A stretch of DNA of 17,813 bases from an uncultured Clostridium sp. (GTDB lineage: Bacteria; Bacillota; Clostridia; Lachnospirales; Lachnospiraceae). A program made the position numbers and the translations under genes. The stretch spans positions 1 to 17,813 of the forward strand of contig CALELW010000045.1 in NCBI GenBank assembly GCA_937902905.1, read 5' to 3'. Every line of letters begins with the position of its first letter. Within the stretch, counting starts at the first letter, position 1. Below, one piece after another: positions 1 through 7,008 of this stretch. The notes below the pieces were generated by a model. It made no database searches. It had not been told where the DNA came from and saw only the letters and a program-made list of their open reading frames with translations.

Positions 1-50
1 AAATATAAGGGATACAGCGATTTTTTATTCTAACAACTGTCAAAGACGGG

Positions 51-79
51 ATTTTACCACACTCTCCCCATTTTCTCAA
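51..79 (-). promoter_or_regulatory. Possible sigma-A promoter for a gene left of the window
   Basis: On the minus strand TTGAGA (79-74) is followed after 17 bp by TAAAAT (56-51), a good sigma-A match with ideal spacing. It lies beyond the terminator of the ABC exporter unit and points out of the window, so it would serve a downstream minus-strand gene that is not visible. No coding sequence is seen in 1-248. The assignment rests only on box similarity and spacing. Confidence 0.35.
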
Positions 80-147
80 TTTATATCTTATGACCATTTG
101 TGCCTAACACCTATTCTGAAATAATTAGTTCTATTTATTATTTATAA

Positions 148-180
148 AAAGGGGAAGAAGGCATTTCCTTCTTCCCCTTT
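148..180 (-). terminator. Intrinsic terminator of the ABC exporter unit
   Basis: A perfect 14-bp inverted repeat (148-161 with 167-180; core GGGGAAGAAGG) has a 5-nt loop. On the minus strand it is followed by a T-rich tract (TTTTTATAAATAATAA), as in a rho-independent terminator. It begins 69 bp after the stop codon of the last ABC gene. The plus-strand side has a poorer T-tract, so the main direction is minus. Confidence 0.85.
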
Positions 181-248
181 GCTTTCCCAGCCAATACTAT
201 ACCGTAACTCTTTGTTTATCTCCACAACTTCATAAATATCTGAGTTTT

Positions 249-1976
249 CTACAGTGCCCAGTCCGCAGCAAGATTCTGCGTCTTCACCATATTGGCATAA
301 ATGCCATCTTTCGCATCCAGCTCAGATGGCGTTCCACTCTCTGCTACCACACCATCCTTTAATACTACAATTTTATCCGCATTTGCAACAGTTCTCATAC
401 GGTGAGCAATAATCATGACCGTTTTGTCTTTAATTAACCGTGACAAAGATTCCTGAATCATCGTCTCATTGTCTACATCCAGCGAAGCCGTCGCCTCATC
501 TAAAAGAATAATCGGTGCATCCTTTAAAAAGGCTCTGGCAATCGAAATTCTCTGTCTTTCTCCGCCGGAAAGTTCGGAGCCGTTTTCTCCGATTACCGTA
601 TTCCAGCCATCGGAAAGTTTCTCTGCGAACTCATCGCAGTGGGCAAGTTTTGCCGCCGCAATCACTTCTTCATCCGTTGCATCCATTTTACCGATTCGTA
701 TATTTTCAAGAATTGTATTATTAAACAATGTAACATCCTGAAATACAATTGAATACAGTGACATCAAAGTCTCCGGGTCTACCTTGGAAATATCCATGCC
801 GCCGACTGTTATGCTGCCGCGGTTTGCATCCCAGAAACGGGAGGCAAGACGGGAAACTGTCGTTTTACCGCCACCGGATGGTCCAATCAATGCTGTAACC
901 TCTCCCTGCTTTGCCACAAAGGAAACATCTTTCAACACCACATCACCGGTCTCATAAGAAAATCCCACATTGGAAAATTCAATGTCATAACCGTCATGCT
1001 TCATTGTATTTGTACCGTCCTGTACTTCATGTGACAAGATTTCATCCAACCGGTCACTCTGAACACCGGAAGCAATGACTGCTGCCAGATTTTGCAGAGA
1101 AACCTGCATTGGGTCATAAATTCTTGAAACTACCATCAAAAACATGAAAAAGGTAAGAATGTCTAATTCCCCTTTTGCTAACAGTACACCACCAACAAGC
1201 GCAACGGTAGCAATTCCAAGTTTCAAAATCATCTGTGAACTTCCGACAAATACAGCCGTTCCAAGCTCTGTTACAATCGCATGCTTTTCAACCGCCTTAA
1301 TTTTTCCGGTCAGTCCTTTCATGTAATCTTCCTGCGTGTTATAAGCCTGCAAATCTCTTACATTTTCAAGGCACTCCTGAATACCGTCTGCACATGCCAT
1401 TTTCAATACCATCTGCTTTTTATTCAAACTCTTCTGTACTTTTCCCGAACATCCAACAATGAGGAATGAAACCGGAAGTACCCAGAGTGCTGCAATCGCC
1501 ATGCGCCAGTCAAAGAAAAACAAACCAATTGCAATCAACGCTGTCGAAATGCATGCGCCAAAAAGTTCCGGAATGAAATGAGAAGATGCTGTCTCCATCT
1601 GTGCGCAGTCATTCATAATTGTGCTTGTTAAGTCTGACAAGTCTTTTTTCCCGAAGAAAGAAAGCGGAATTTTTCTTAATTTCTCAGCTAATGTTACTCT
1701 TCGGACACCACTTTCAACGTAGGTCGATAAAAACGTGGCATTGTACTGAATGTATGTTGAAATACCAATCAATACAAATGTAATCAAACATCCTGCTACA
1801 TAAAAGAGAACTTTATCTCCTAAATTTCCTGCCATATAATCTCTTACTAAATAATACAAAAGAGCAACCGGCACCATAAGAATAATATTCGAAATGGTAG
1901 CGGAAATAATTGCTTTTATCATATCCGATGCTCCTTGTTTTGAAAGAGCATATTTATGCATCAGTTTTTCTATCAT
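249..1976 (-). CDS. ABC exporter half-transporter (permease fused to ATPase), second subunit
   Basis: Membrane exporter subunit with an N-terminal six-helix transmembrane domain (about residues 20-300) fused to a C-terminal nucleotide-binding domain (about 335-575). The ATPase motifs look intact: Walker A GPSGGGKTT at 365-373, Q-loop Gln413, signature LSGGERQ at 469-475, Walker B ending in catalytic Glu494, D-loop SLD, and switch His525. At 575 aa it has the normal half-exporter length. The ATG at 1976 is preferred because AGG lies 8 nt upstream; a GTG at 1985 would give 578 aa but has poor spacing. The ATG is 1 bp beyond the stop of the preceding ABC gene, so the two are probably translationally coupled and form a heterodimer. 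The TetR gene upstream suggests induction by an exported compound. The substrate (drug, peptide or siderophore-like molecule) cannot be told from sequence. Confidence 0.93.
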   Translation of the reverse strand: MIEKLMHKYALSKQGASDMIKAIISATISNIILMVPVALLYYLVRDYMAGNLGDKVLFYVAGCLITFVLIGISTYIQYNATFLSTYVESGVRRVTLAEKLRKIPLSFFGKKDLSDLTSTIMNDCAQMETASSHFIPELFGACISTALIAIGLFFFDWRMAIAALWVLPVSFLIVGCSGKVQKSLNKKQMVLKMACADGIQECLENVRDLQAYNTQEDYMKGLTGKIKAVEKHAIVTELGTAVFVGSSQMILKLGIATVALVGGVLLAKGELDILTFFMFLMVVSRIYDPMQVSLQNLAAVIASGVQSDRLDEILSHEVQDGTNTMKHDGYDIEFSNVGFSYETGDVVLKDVSFVAKQGEVTALIGPSGGGKTTVSRLASRFWDANRGSITVGGMDISKVDPETLMSLYSIVFQDVTLFNNTILENIRIGKMDATDEEVIAAAKLAHCDEFAEKLSDGWNTVIGENGSELSGGERQRISIARAFLKDAPIILLDEATASLDVDNETMIQESLSRLIKDKTVMIIAHRMRTVANADKIVVLKDGVVAESGTPSELDAKDGIYANMVKTQNLAADWAL

Positions 1977-1977
1977 A

Positions 1978-3768
1978 TTACACACCTACCTTCCAGCTTA
2001 CGGATTGATTGTATGCTTGCCACATGTGTGCATACAGCCCTTCTGTATCTTTTAATTCTTCATGTTTTCCTGCCTGTCTGATTTCACCATCCTGTAAGAC
2101 AAAGATACGGTCAACACCGGTAACAGAAGAAAGTCTGTGTGCAATCATAATCACGGTTTTTCCTTTTGAAAGTTTTGCAAATGCTGCCTGAACTTTCACC
2201 TCATTATCCGGGTCAGCAAACGCTGTCGCCTCATCCAGAATCAGAATTGGTGCATTTTTCAGCATTGCTCTTGCGATGGAAATACGCTGTGCCTCTCCAC
2301 CGGATAAATAGGTTCCTTTGGAACCGATTACGGTATCAATACCATTTGGCAGTTTTTCGATAATATCTTCACACTGTGCATTTTTTAATGCCTCCATGAC
2401 TTCCTCACGGGTCGCATCTTTTTTACCCATGCGCACGTTGTCATAGATGGACATTTTCAAAAGTTTGCTGTCCTGGAACACAAACGATACGGTATCCATC
2501 AGCTTTTTCTGCTCGATATCCTTTACGTCCACGCCGCCGATTTTTATGCTTCCCTTTGTCACATCGTGGAATCTCGCAATCAGACGTGCGATTGTTGTCT
2601 TTCCACCACCGGATGGTCCGACAAACGCAACTTGCTCACCGGCATGAATTTCAAGATTGATATTTTTCAGTGCATCCTTTGAAGCACCTTCATACTGGAA
2701 CGAAACGCCATCAAAGCAAATGGAAGTGTCGTTTGGCGTCTTTTTAGCCGTACTCTGTGCAAGTGGTTTTTTATTGAGAATTCCATCAATTCTCATAAGC
2801 GCATCTTCAACAATCATCGTGTTTTCACCGGCGTACATCATCTTTGTTAAGGTAACCGTGATAATTGGTGTGATAATAATATAAAACAGTAAATTTAAAA
2901 GAAATGTGTTATCTGCTGCTCCGCTGTTTACCCCGCCAAACAAAAATGCTGCTGCAATCAAAATAGCAAATACGGCATTGATTGATACCGTGTATACCGT
3001 CATCGGGATGCGCAAATCTTTTGTATAAGCAATCGTCCATTTTTCGTAATTTTTAATTGCCTCACGAAATCTTTTAAAAGAAAAAACGGACTGACCAAAT
3101 GTCTTTACGACCGGGATACCACGAACGTATTCTACGGCTTCACTTGACATTTCTTCGAGTGCATTCTGGTATTCTGCCATTTTCTTTTTCATATTTTCGC
3201 CCATCATGCTTCCCATCACAAGAAAAGCTAAACCAACCGGAATCAGGCACAAGAGTCCAAGCCGCCAGTCAAATACGAAAAGAAGAATCGCAAGACCAAT
3301 CGGCGTAGCAACTGCCACGCATTTATCCGGCAGCTGGTGAGCTAAATAGGTCTCGGTTGCTGCACTGGATTCATTCACAACTTTTCTTACTTTTCCGCTT
3401 CCCTCTTCATCCATAAAACCAAGTGGCAGCGTTAAAATATGTTTCATCAGTCCAACTCTCATATTTGCCTGTACGCGGAATGCGGACAAATGCGAACAAA
3501 TCAAAGCTCCGATATAAATAAGCATGGACAATATCGCAAATCCAACCGCACTCCATCCATAAACCGACAGATTTTCTGCATCTGCATAATTTGGCGCCAC
3601 GTAAAGCACCTCTTTGATTATGCGCCAGATAAAATAGAATGGAACAAGTGCAACAAATGCACTTATCGTAGCAAGAATCCAGGATGCAATGGTAAGATAT
3701 TTATACTTTCCTGCATAAACAAATAACCGCTGCATCGGACTTTGCTTTGTTTCTTTCTGCTTTGCCAT
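1978..3768 (-). CDS. ABC exporter half-transporter (permease fused to ATPase), first subunit
   Basis: Six-helix transmembrane domain (about residues 20-315) followed by an ATPase domain (about 345-596); 596 aa is the usual size. Motifs: Walker A GPSGGGKTT at 384-392, Q-loop Gln432, signature LSGGEAQR at 488-495, Walker B with Glu513, switch His544. The D-loop region reads ATAFADPD rather than the common ASLD of its partner. From memory this variant is frequent in exporters related to the YbtP/YbtQ and IrtA/IrtB type, which are often heterodimeric. The start ATG has GGAGG 9 nt upstream. The gene follows tetR after 113 bp that contain a weak hairpin and an 18-bp palindrome. Function as a heterodimeric efflux pump with the next gene is well supported; the substrate is unknown. 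Confidence 0.93.
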   Translation of the reverse strand: MAKQKETKQSPMQRLFVYAGKYKYLTIASWILATISAFVALVPFYFIWRIIKEVLYVAPNYADAENLSVYGWSAVGFAILSMLIYIGALICSHLSAFRVQANMRVGLMKHILTLPLGFMDEEGSGKVRKVVNESSAATETYLAHQLPDKCVAVATPIGLAILLFVFDWRLGLLCLIPVGLAFLVMGSMMGENMKKKMAEYQNALEEMSSEAVEYVRGIPVVKTFGQSVFSFKRFREAIKNYEKWTIAYTKDLRIPMTVYTVSINAVFAILIAAAFLFGGVNSGAADNTFLLNLLFYIIITPIITVTLTKMMYAGENTMIVEDALMRIDGILNKKPLAQSTAKKTPNDTSICFDGVSFQYEGASKDALKNINLEIHAGEQVAFVGPSGGGKTTIARLIARFHDVTKGSIKIGGVDVKDIEQKKLMDTVSFVFQDSKLLKMSIYDNVRMGKKDATREEVMEALKNAQCEDIIEKLPNGIDTVIGSKGTYLSGGEAQRISIARAMLKNAPILILDEATAFADPDNEVKVQAAFAKLSKGKTVIMIAHRLSSVTGVDRIFVLQDGEIRQAGKHEELKDTEGLYAHMWQAYNQSVSWKVGV

Positions 3769-3803
3769 CTAAGAAAGCCTCCTTCAAATACTATTCGTGA
3801 TAT

Positions 3804-3821
3804 ATAACTTATGTAAGTTAT
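3804..3821. promoter_or_regulatory. 18-bp palindrome, likely operator in front of the ABC genes
   Basis: ATAACTTATGTAAGTTAT is a perfect palindrome apart from its two central bases and lies 36 bp upstream of the first ABC gene. Its outer half-sites (ATAAC and GTTAT) are the same as those of the palindromes over the tetR start site, but with wider spacing. It may bind the neighbouring TetR protein or another dimeric regulator. No strong sigma-A promoter is visible beside it. Confidence 0.45.
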
Positions 3822-3845
3822 GACTAACCCATGATTTAAAAGAGG

Positions 3846-3868
3846 GGCTGCCAATCTTCTCTGCAGCC
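3846..3868 (-). terminator. Weak terminator-like hairpin between tetR and the ABC genes
   Basis: GGCTGC and GCAGCC arms (3846-3851 with 3863-3868) enclose an 11-nt loop just after the tetR stop. On the minus strand the hairpin is followed by CCTCTTTT. The stem is short and the T-run modest, so it may partly terminate tetR transcripts and lower ABC expression, or have no function. Confidence 0.3.
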
Positions 3869-3881
3869 ATTCTTTTCGTTG

Positions 3882-4502
3882 TCAATCATTTTCATAGATA
3901 ACACGCCAGCCGGCACAATGATATTTTGCAAGCATATCAATGTATTCCAGTGCCTCGTCTTCTGGCATATCGTGTCTCACCACTTCAAAAAAGCTCTCAA
4001 ACAGCGCTTTGTTCATAATGTGCGAAAATTCCTTGGTAATTGGTTTTCCATTTTCTGCATCAATTCCTGCTGTCTCCATGTACATTGACGTATACTCCGT
4101 CTCGATTTCAACTAAATGTTCTACAAAATTCTGAAATTTTGTACCATAAGAACCATCCACCAAAATCTGAAACTCCGGCCTATGTTCATACATGAATACT
4201 ACCATCTGCCGCATACCATCTCTTGTTAAATCATCCATGATTTCCGGCTGCTTTTCCGGGTCCGTCTGATGAAACTTTTCCTGTATGCCACGGAACATCC
4301 GGACAAATTCTTCTGCTGCCGTCTCAACGATTGCACTAAAAAGTCCCTCTTTTCCACCATACCGGGAATAAATTGAACCCGTTGTTGTTCCGGCTTTTGC
4401 AGCAATGTTCCGAAGGGATGCATCCACATACCCTTTTTCAAGAAATTCCTTCTTTGCACATGTTTCTATTTTCTCAGAAACACCTTCCAATGGTTTTGAC
4501 AC
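3882..4502 (-). CDS. TetR-family transcriptional repressor
   Basis: DNA-binding repressor, 206 aa. The N-terminal TetR helix-turn-helix is clear (about residues 15-55, with SLRNIAAKAGTTTGSIYSRY and the KEGLF that follows). The C-terminal ligand and dimer domain is not related to a named subfamily I can recognise. GTG at 4502 is preferred as start: GGAGG lies 5 nt upstream, whereas the TTG at 4514 overlaps that Shine-Dalgarno region. It has its own promoter (TTGACA, 17 bp, TATACT) covered by two tandem palindromes, so autorepression is likely. Its position directly upstream of a two-gene ABC exporter suggests it represses those genes and is released by an exported compound. Role inferred from context; effector unknown. 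Confidence 0.9.
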   Translation of the reverse strand: MSKPLEGVSEKIETCAKKEFLEKGYVDASLRNIAAKAGTTTGSIYSRYGGKEGLFSAIVETAAEEFVRMFRGIQEKFHQTDPEKQPEIMDDLTRDGMRQMVVFMYEHRPEFQILVDGSYGTKFQNFVEHLVEIETEYTSMYMETAGIDAENGKPITKEFSHIMNKALFESFFEVVRHDMPEDEALEYIDMLAKYHCAGWRVIYEND

Positions 4503-4517
4503 CTGTACCTCCAATCC

Positions 4518-4543
4518 GTAACACTGTTATATAACACTGTTAT
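4518..4543. promoter_or_regulatory. Tandem 13-bp palindromic operators over the tetR start site
   Basis: Two adjacent 13-mers, GTAACACTGTTAT (4518-4530) and ATAACACTGTTAT (4531-4543). Each is a palindrome ATAACA-N-TGTTAT, the first with one mismatch. Relative to the predicted start near 4538 they cover about -6 to +21, just downstream of the -10 box. This is the typical place for an autorepressor operator, so the TetR protein is the expected ligand. Confidence 0.7.
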
Positions 4544-4544
4544 G

Positions 4545-4573
4545 AGTATAATCTTGTATCTTTCTTTTGTCAA
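4545..4573 (-). promoter_or_regulatory. Sigma-A promoter of tetR
   Basis: On the minus strand a perfect -35 box TTGACA (4573-4568), a 17-bp spacer and TATACT (4550-4545) form a strong promoter; predicted start near 4538. It begins only 28 bp after the stop of malY. No T-tract terminator was seen between malY and this promoter, so read-through from the malY unit into tetR is possible. Confidence 0.75.
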
Positions 4574-4600
4574 TGCCTTGCCGCTTATTGCGACATTTTA

Positions 4601-5761
4601 TCATTTTATCTGTATGATTCCCTGAGACAGCCGTTTTAATCCGTCCATCATCCGCTCTCTCGGGCAAGCTAAATTCATCCGGAAAAAGTGTTTTCCATCT
4701 CCGCCAAAAACATTTCCATCGGATAAATATAACCCGGTTTTCTCACGAATCTTTTTGACAAGTTTTTTAGCGTCCCCCGATACCTTTTCGCAGTTTACCC
4801 ACAAAAGATAGGTCGCATCGGATGGAATTACCGTTAATTCCTTGATATTTTCTTCGATATAAGATGCTGCCACGCGCTTATTTTCTGAAATATAGGCACG
4901 CAGTTCATCAAGCCACTCTTCTCCTCTTGTAAATGCTGCCACCGCCACATCAATGGCAAACGCATTTGGCTCCGCCACCTCGTCGGTATTTAATCCCCGC
5001 CATACTTTGTGGCGAATCACCGGATTTGGAATCGAAACCGCCGCTGTCTGCAAACCAGCTATATTAAATGCCTTAGTCGGCGCAATGCAGGTAACGCTGT
5101 TGTCGCGGCACGCCTCGGAAACGGAAGCAAAGGGAACATATTCACACCCGGGCTCTGTTAAATCACAGTGAATTTCATCGGACACAACAATCACATGATG
5201 TTTTTGACACAACTCGCCAATTCTTGAGAGCGTCGCACGGTCCCATATCCTGCCCCCCGGATTATGAGGGTTGCAGAGAATCATAAGGGTTGTCTGAGGA
5301 TCCGCCAGTTTTTGCTCCAAATCTTCAAAATCGACCCGATAATTTCCATCTTCCAACACAAGCGGACTTTCCAATACCTGACGTCCGTTGTTGAGAATCG
5401 AATTGAAAAAGATGTTATACACCGGTGTCTGAATCAGCACTTTCTCTGCCGGCGTCGTCAGTTTCCTAACAATGGAAGAAATGGCAGGCACCACACCCGT
5501 GCAGAAAATAAGCCAATCCTTTTCCATTTCAAAATGATGTCTTTTTTTCCACCAGCCAACATATGCCTCATACCATTGTTCCGGAATCACGGTATAACCA
5601 AAAATCCCATGATTCAAGCGTTTTTTCATTGCTTCCAGAACACACGGTGCGGTCGCAAAATCCATGTCCGCCACCCACATCGGCAATTCATTTTCCTCCA
5701 CATCCCACTTCAGCGATGCGGTGTTTCTGCGGTCAATCATCTCATCAAAATTGCTTGCCAT
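4601..5761 (-). CDS. MalY/PatB-family PLP-dependent aminotransferase-like C-S lyase
   Basis: Fold-type I PLP enzyme, 386 aa, the usual MalY/PatB length. These cytosolic enzymes usually cleave cystathionine or cysteine by beta-elimination, giving homocysteine or sulfide plus pyruvate and ammonia. Visible family features: MWVADMDF at 28-35, CNPHNPGG at 163-170, cofactor-binding Asp195 in VVSDEIH, Schiff-base Lys230 in TKAFNIAGL, and substrate-carboxylate Arg361 in FFRMNLA. ATG at 5761 is chosen because GGAGGA lies 8 nt upstream; a start at 5794 would overlap the preceding gene. It follows the DUF3737 gene after 14 bp, so the two are co-transcribed from the promoter at 6685-6712 under the GntR-type operator. 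Lyase activity is a family inference; a true aminotransferase cannot be excluded. Confidence 0.9.
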   Translation of the reverse strand: MASNFDEMIDRRNTASLKWDVEENELPMWVADMDFATAPCVLEAMKKRLNHGIFGYTVIPEQWYEAYVGWWKKRHHFEMEKDWLIFCTGVVPAISSIVRKLTTPAEKVLIQTPVYNIFFNSILNNGRQVLESPLVLEDGNYRVDFEDLEQKLADPQTTLMILCNPHNPGGRIWDRATLSRIGELCQKHHVIVVSDEIHCDLTEPGCEYVPFASVSEACRDNSVTCIAPTKAFNIAGLQTAAVSIPNPVIRHKVWRGLNTDEVAEPNAFAIDVAVAAFTRGEEWLDELRAYISENKRVAASYIEENIKELTVIPSDATYLLWVNCEKVSGDAKKLVKKIREKTGLYLSDGNVFGGDGKHFFRMNLACPRERMMDGLKRLSQGIIQIK

Positions 5762-5775
5762 GAAAATCTTCCTCC

Positions 5776-6621
5776 TTATACTGTCTCCTCGCAAATAATT
5801 TTTGTCTTCGACGGGTCTATTTTATCCTTTTCCAAAATGAGTTTTCCAATGCTTTTCGCGCGGATTTCTCCACTTGTCGGGTTCAATACACTGTCAATCG
5901 TATTGGTAATCTGTGCATCCACCGTCGAATACTCAAATGCCAGCGTCGTATTAATTAATTTACAGTCTTTCATCACCAAATGATCAATGTAACACATACC
6001 CTGAAGGCTCTCAATCGTACAGCCAATCAGTGTCAGATTTTTTGCATTCCATCCCAGATATTCACCCGAAATAAAGGAATCGTAAACGGTTACATTTTCA
6101 CTGTTCCAAAATGCATCTTTGGACAACAATTTGGAATTTTTGATTTCTACATTTTTCACGCCATCAAACGAATAATTTCCGTAAAGTGTCAGGCCGTCAA
6201 TCTTCATATCTTTGCTGTTCATGGCAAAATAATCACCTTTTGCCATCATTTCATCCAAAACGACATCCTGGCAGTTCCACAATGTTTCCTCTGCATTTGG
6301 AATGGACACGTGGGAAAGTGTTAAATCCTCACATCGACGGAAATTTTTAGGTGCCTCAATCGCACAATCTTCAACAACCATATGGTTCGTATACCACACA
6401 CCGGCACGCGCCATGTCAAACCACGTGCAGTCTTTTACAGAAATGGAGTCCGAATACCACAGCGGATATTTCCACTTAAACATACTGTTTCTTAATTCAA
6501 TGTTATGACTTTCTTTCAATGGGGATTCTCCATCGTCAAATATCGTATCGTATATTTTCAAATCCGCACCTTGAAATAAGGCACGCTCACCAGTCAAAAA
6601 CTGTTGTCTGATTTCTTTCAT
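5776..6621 (-). CDS. DUF3737 family protein (right-handed parallel beta-helix)
   Basis: 281 aa, full length for the DUF3737 family, whose function is not established. The protein is built from short repeated strands, each with Asn/Asp turns and aromatic or hydrophobic residues (for example NSKLLSKDAFWNSENV, and ENVTVYDSFISGEYLGWNAK), which is the pattern of a parallel beta-helix of pectin-lyase-like shape. No signal peptide or membrane segment is seen, so it is probably cytosolic. ATG at 6621 has AGGAGG 8 nt upstream; a GTG at 6624 is a close alternative. It is the first gene of a two-gene unit with malY. Its promoter carries a PdhR-like operator. I do not assign a function. Confidence 0.85.
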   Translation of the reverse strand: MKEIRQQFLTGERALFQGADLKIYDTIFDDGESPLKESHNIELRNSMFKWKYPLWYSDSISVKDCTWFDMARAGVWYTNHMVVEDCAIEAPKNFRRCEDLTLSHVSIPNAEETLWNCQDVVLDEMMAKGDYFAMNSKDMKIDGLTLYGNYSFDGVKNVEIKNSKLLSKDAFWNSENVTVYDSFISGEYLGWNAKNLTLIGCTIESLQGMCYIDHLVMKDCKLINTTLAFEYSTVDAQITNTIDSVLNPTSGEIRAKSIGKLILEKDKIDPSKTKIICEETV

Positions 6622-6654
6622 CACAAGTACCTCCTGTATCTGGGCTAATAAATA

Positions 6655-6669
6655 ATTGGTAGCACCAAT
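6655..6669. promoter_or_regulatory. FadR/PdhR-type GntR operator upstream of DUF3737-malY
   Basis: ATTGGTAGCACCAAT is a palindrome around AGC and matches the ATTGGTnnnACCAAT consensus known for PdhR and the related LldR group. It lies at about +10 to +24 from the predicted start near 6678. The identical 15-mer sits at the same offset before lrgA. The neighbouring FCD-type GntR protein is the likely ligand. Confidence 0.8.
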
Positions 6670-6684
6670 AACATACTATTTCCT

Positions 6685-6712
6685 ATTATAGTTTCTTGCT
6701 ATAAAATGTCAA
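6685..6712 (-). promoter_or_regulatory. Sigma-A promoter of the DUF3737-malY unit
   Basis: On the minus strand perfect TTGACA (6712-6707) and TATAAT (6690-6685) boxes are separated by 16 bp. The predicted start is near 6678. The operator at 6655-6669 lies just downstream, so a bound repressor would block initiation or early elongation. Confidence 0.82.
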
Positions 6713-6728
6713 ATGGTTGTTGGGGGAG

Positions 6729-6892
6729 TTTTTAGAATCTGTAAATTATTAAGAAAAGTTTGTGTTTCATGGGCGCTCCCGCTAAACAAACGCGTAGGGG
6801 TATCGGCATGTAAACGACACATGCCTGATACCCACGTGTTTGTACCCACTCTCCACAAATCTTTTCTTTATAATTTACTAGAACTCTAAAAA
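6729..6892. repeat. 164-bp imperfect palindrome (MITE-like or intergenic repeat element)
   Basis: Terminal arms begin TTTTTAGA (6729-6736) and end TCTAAAAA (6885-6892). Inside, 6741-6758 pairs with 6861-6878 with one mismatch, followed by 6759-6764 with 6854-6859. The centre holds a second long hairpin: 6786-6795 with 6834-6843, then 6798-6811 with 6819-6833, loop 6812-6818. The whole unit can fold into one cruciform-like structure. There is no transposase, and no obvious target-site duplication flanks it. It fills much of the 384-bp gene-free gap between the MATE gene and the DUF3737 promoter. The architecture resembles non-autonomous miniature elements; copy number elsewhere cannot be seen here. 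Confidence 0.6.
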
Positions 6893-6969
6893 GACCGACA
6901 ATTACTTGGTAATGGGGCAGTTTTCTGGAACTTTCTATATCTCCAATGCAATCTAACCTTTCATAAAAG

Positions 6970-6990
6970 GGGTGCTTTGAAAGTTCACCC
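6970..6990 (-). terminator. Weak intrinsic terminator after the MATE gene
   Basis: Starting 18 bp after the MATE stop, the minus strand reads GGGTG, an inner CTTT/AAAG pairing, then CACCC, followed by C and TTTT. This gives a short two-part stem and a weak T-run. It is the best terminator candidate for the lrgAB-gntR-MATE unit; the large palindrome at 6729-6892 lacks a T-tract. Confidence 0.4.
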
Positions 6991-7008
6991 AGCCGCCCTT
7001 TCCTATTT

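Noticed and set aside
5762..5794. Longer malY start at 5794
   Set aside because: It overlaps the end of the DUF3737 gene and lacks a ribosome site, whereas 5761 has GGAGGA at proper distance.
5264..5983. 239-codon plus-strand open frame opposite malY and DUF3737
   Set aside because: Antisense to two well-supported genes, with no recognisable domain; it looks like a shadow of their codon use.
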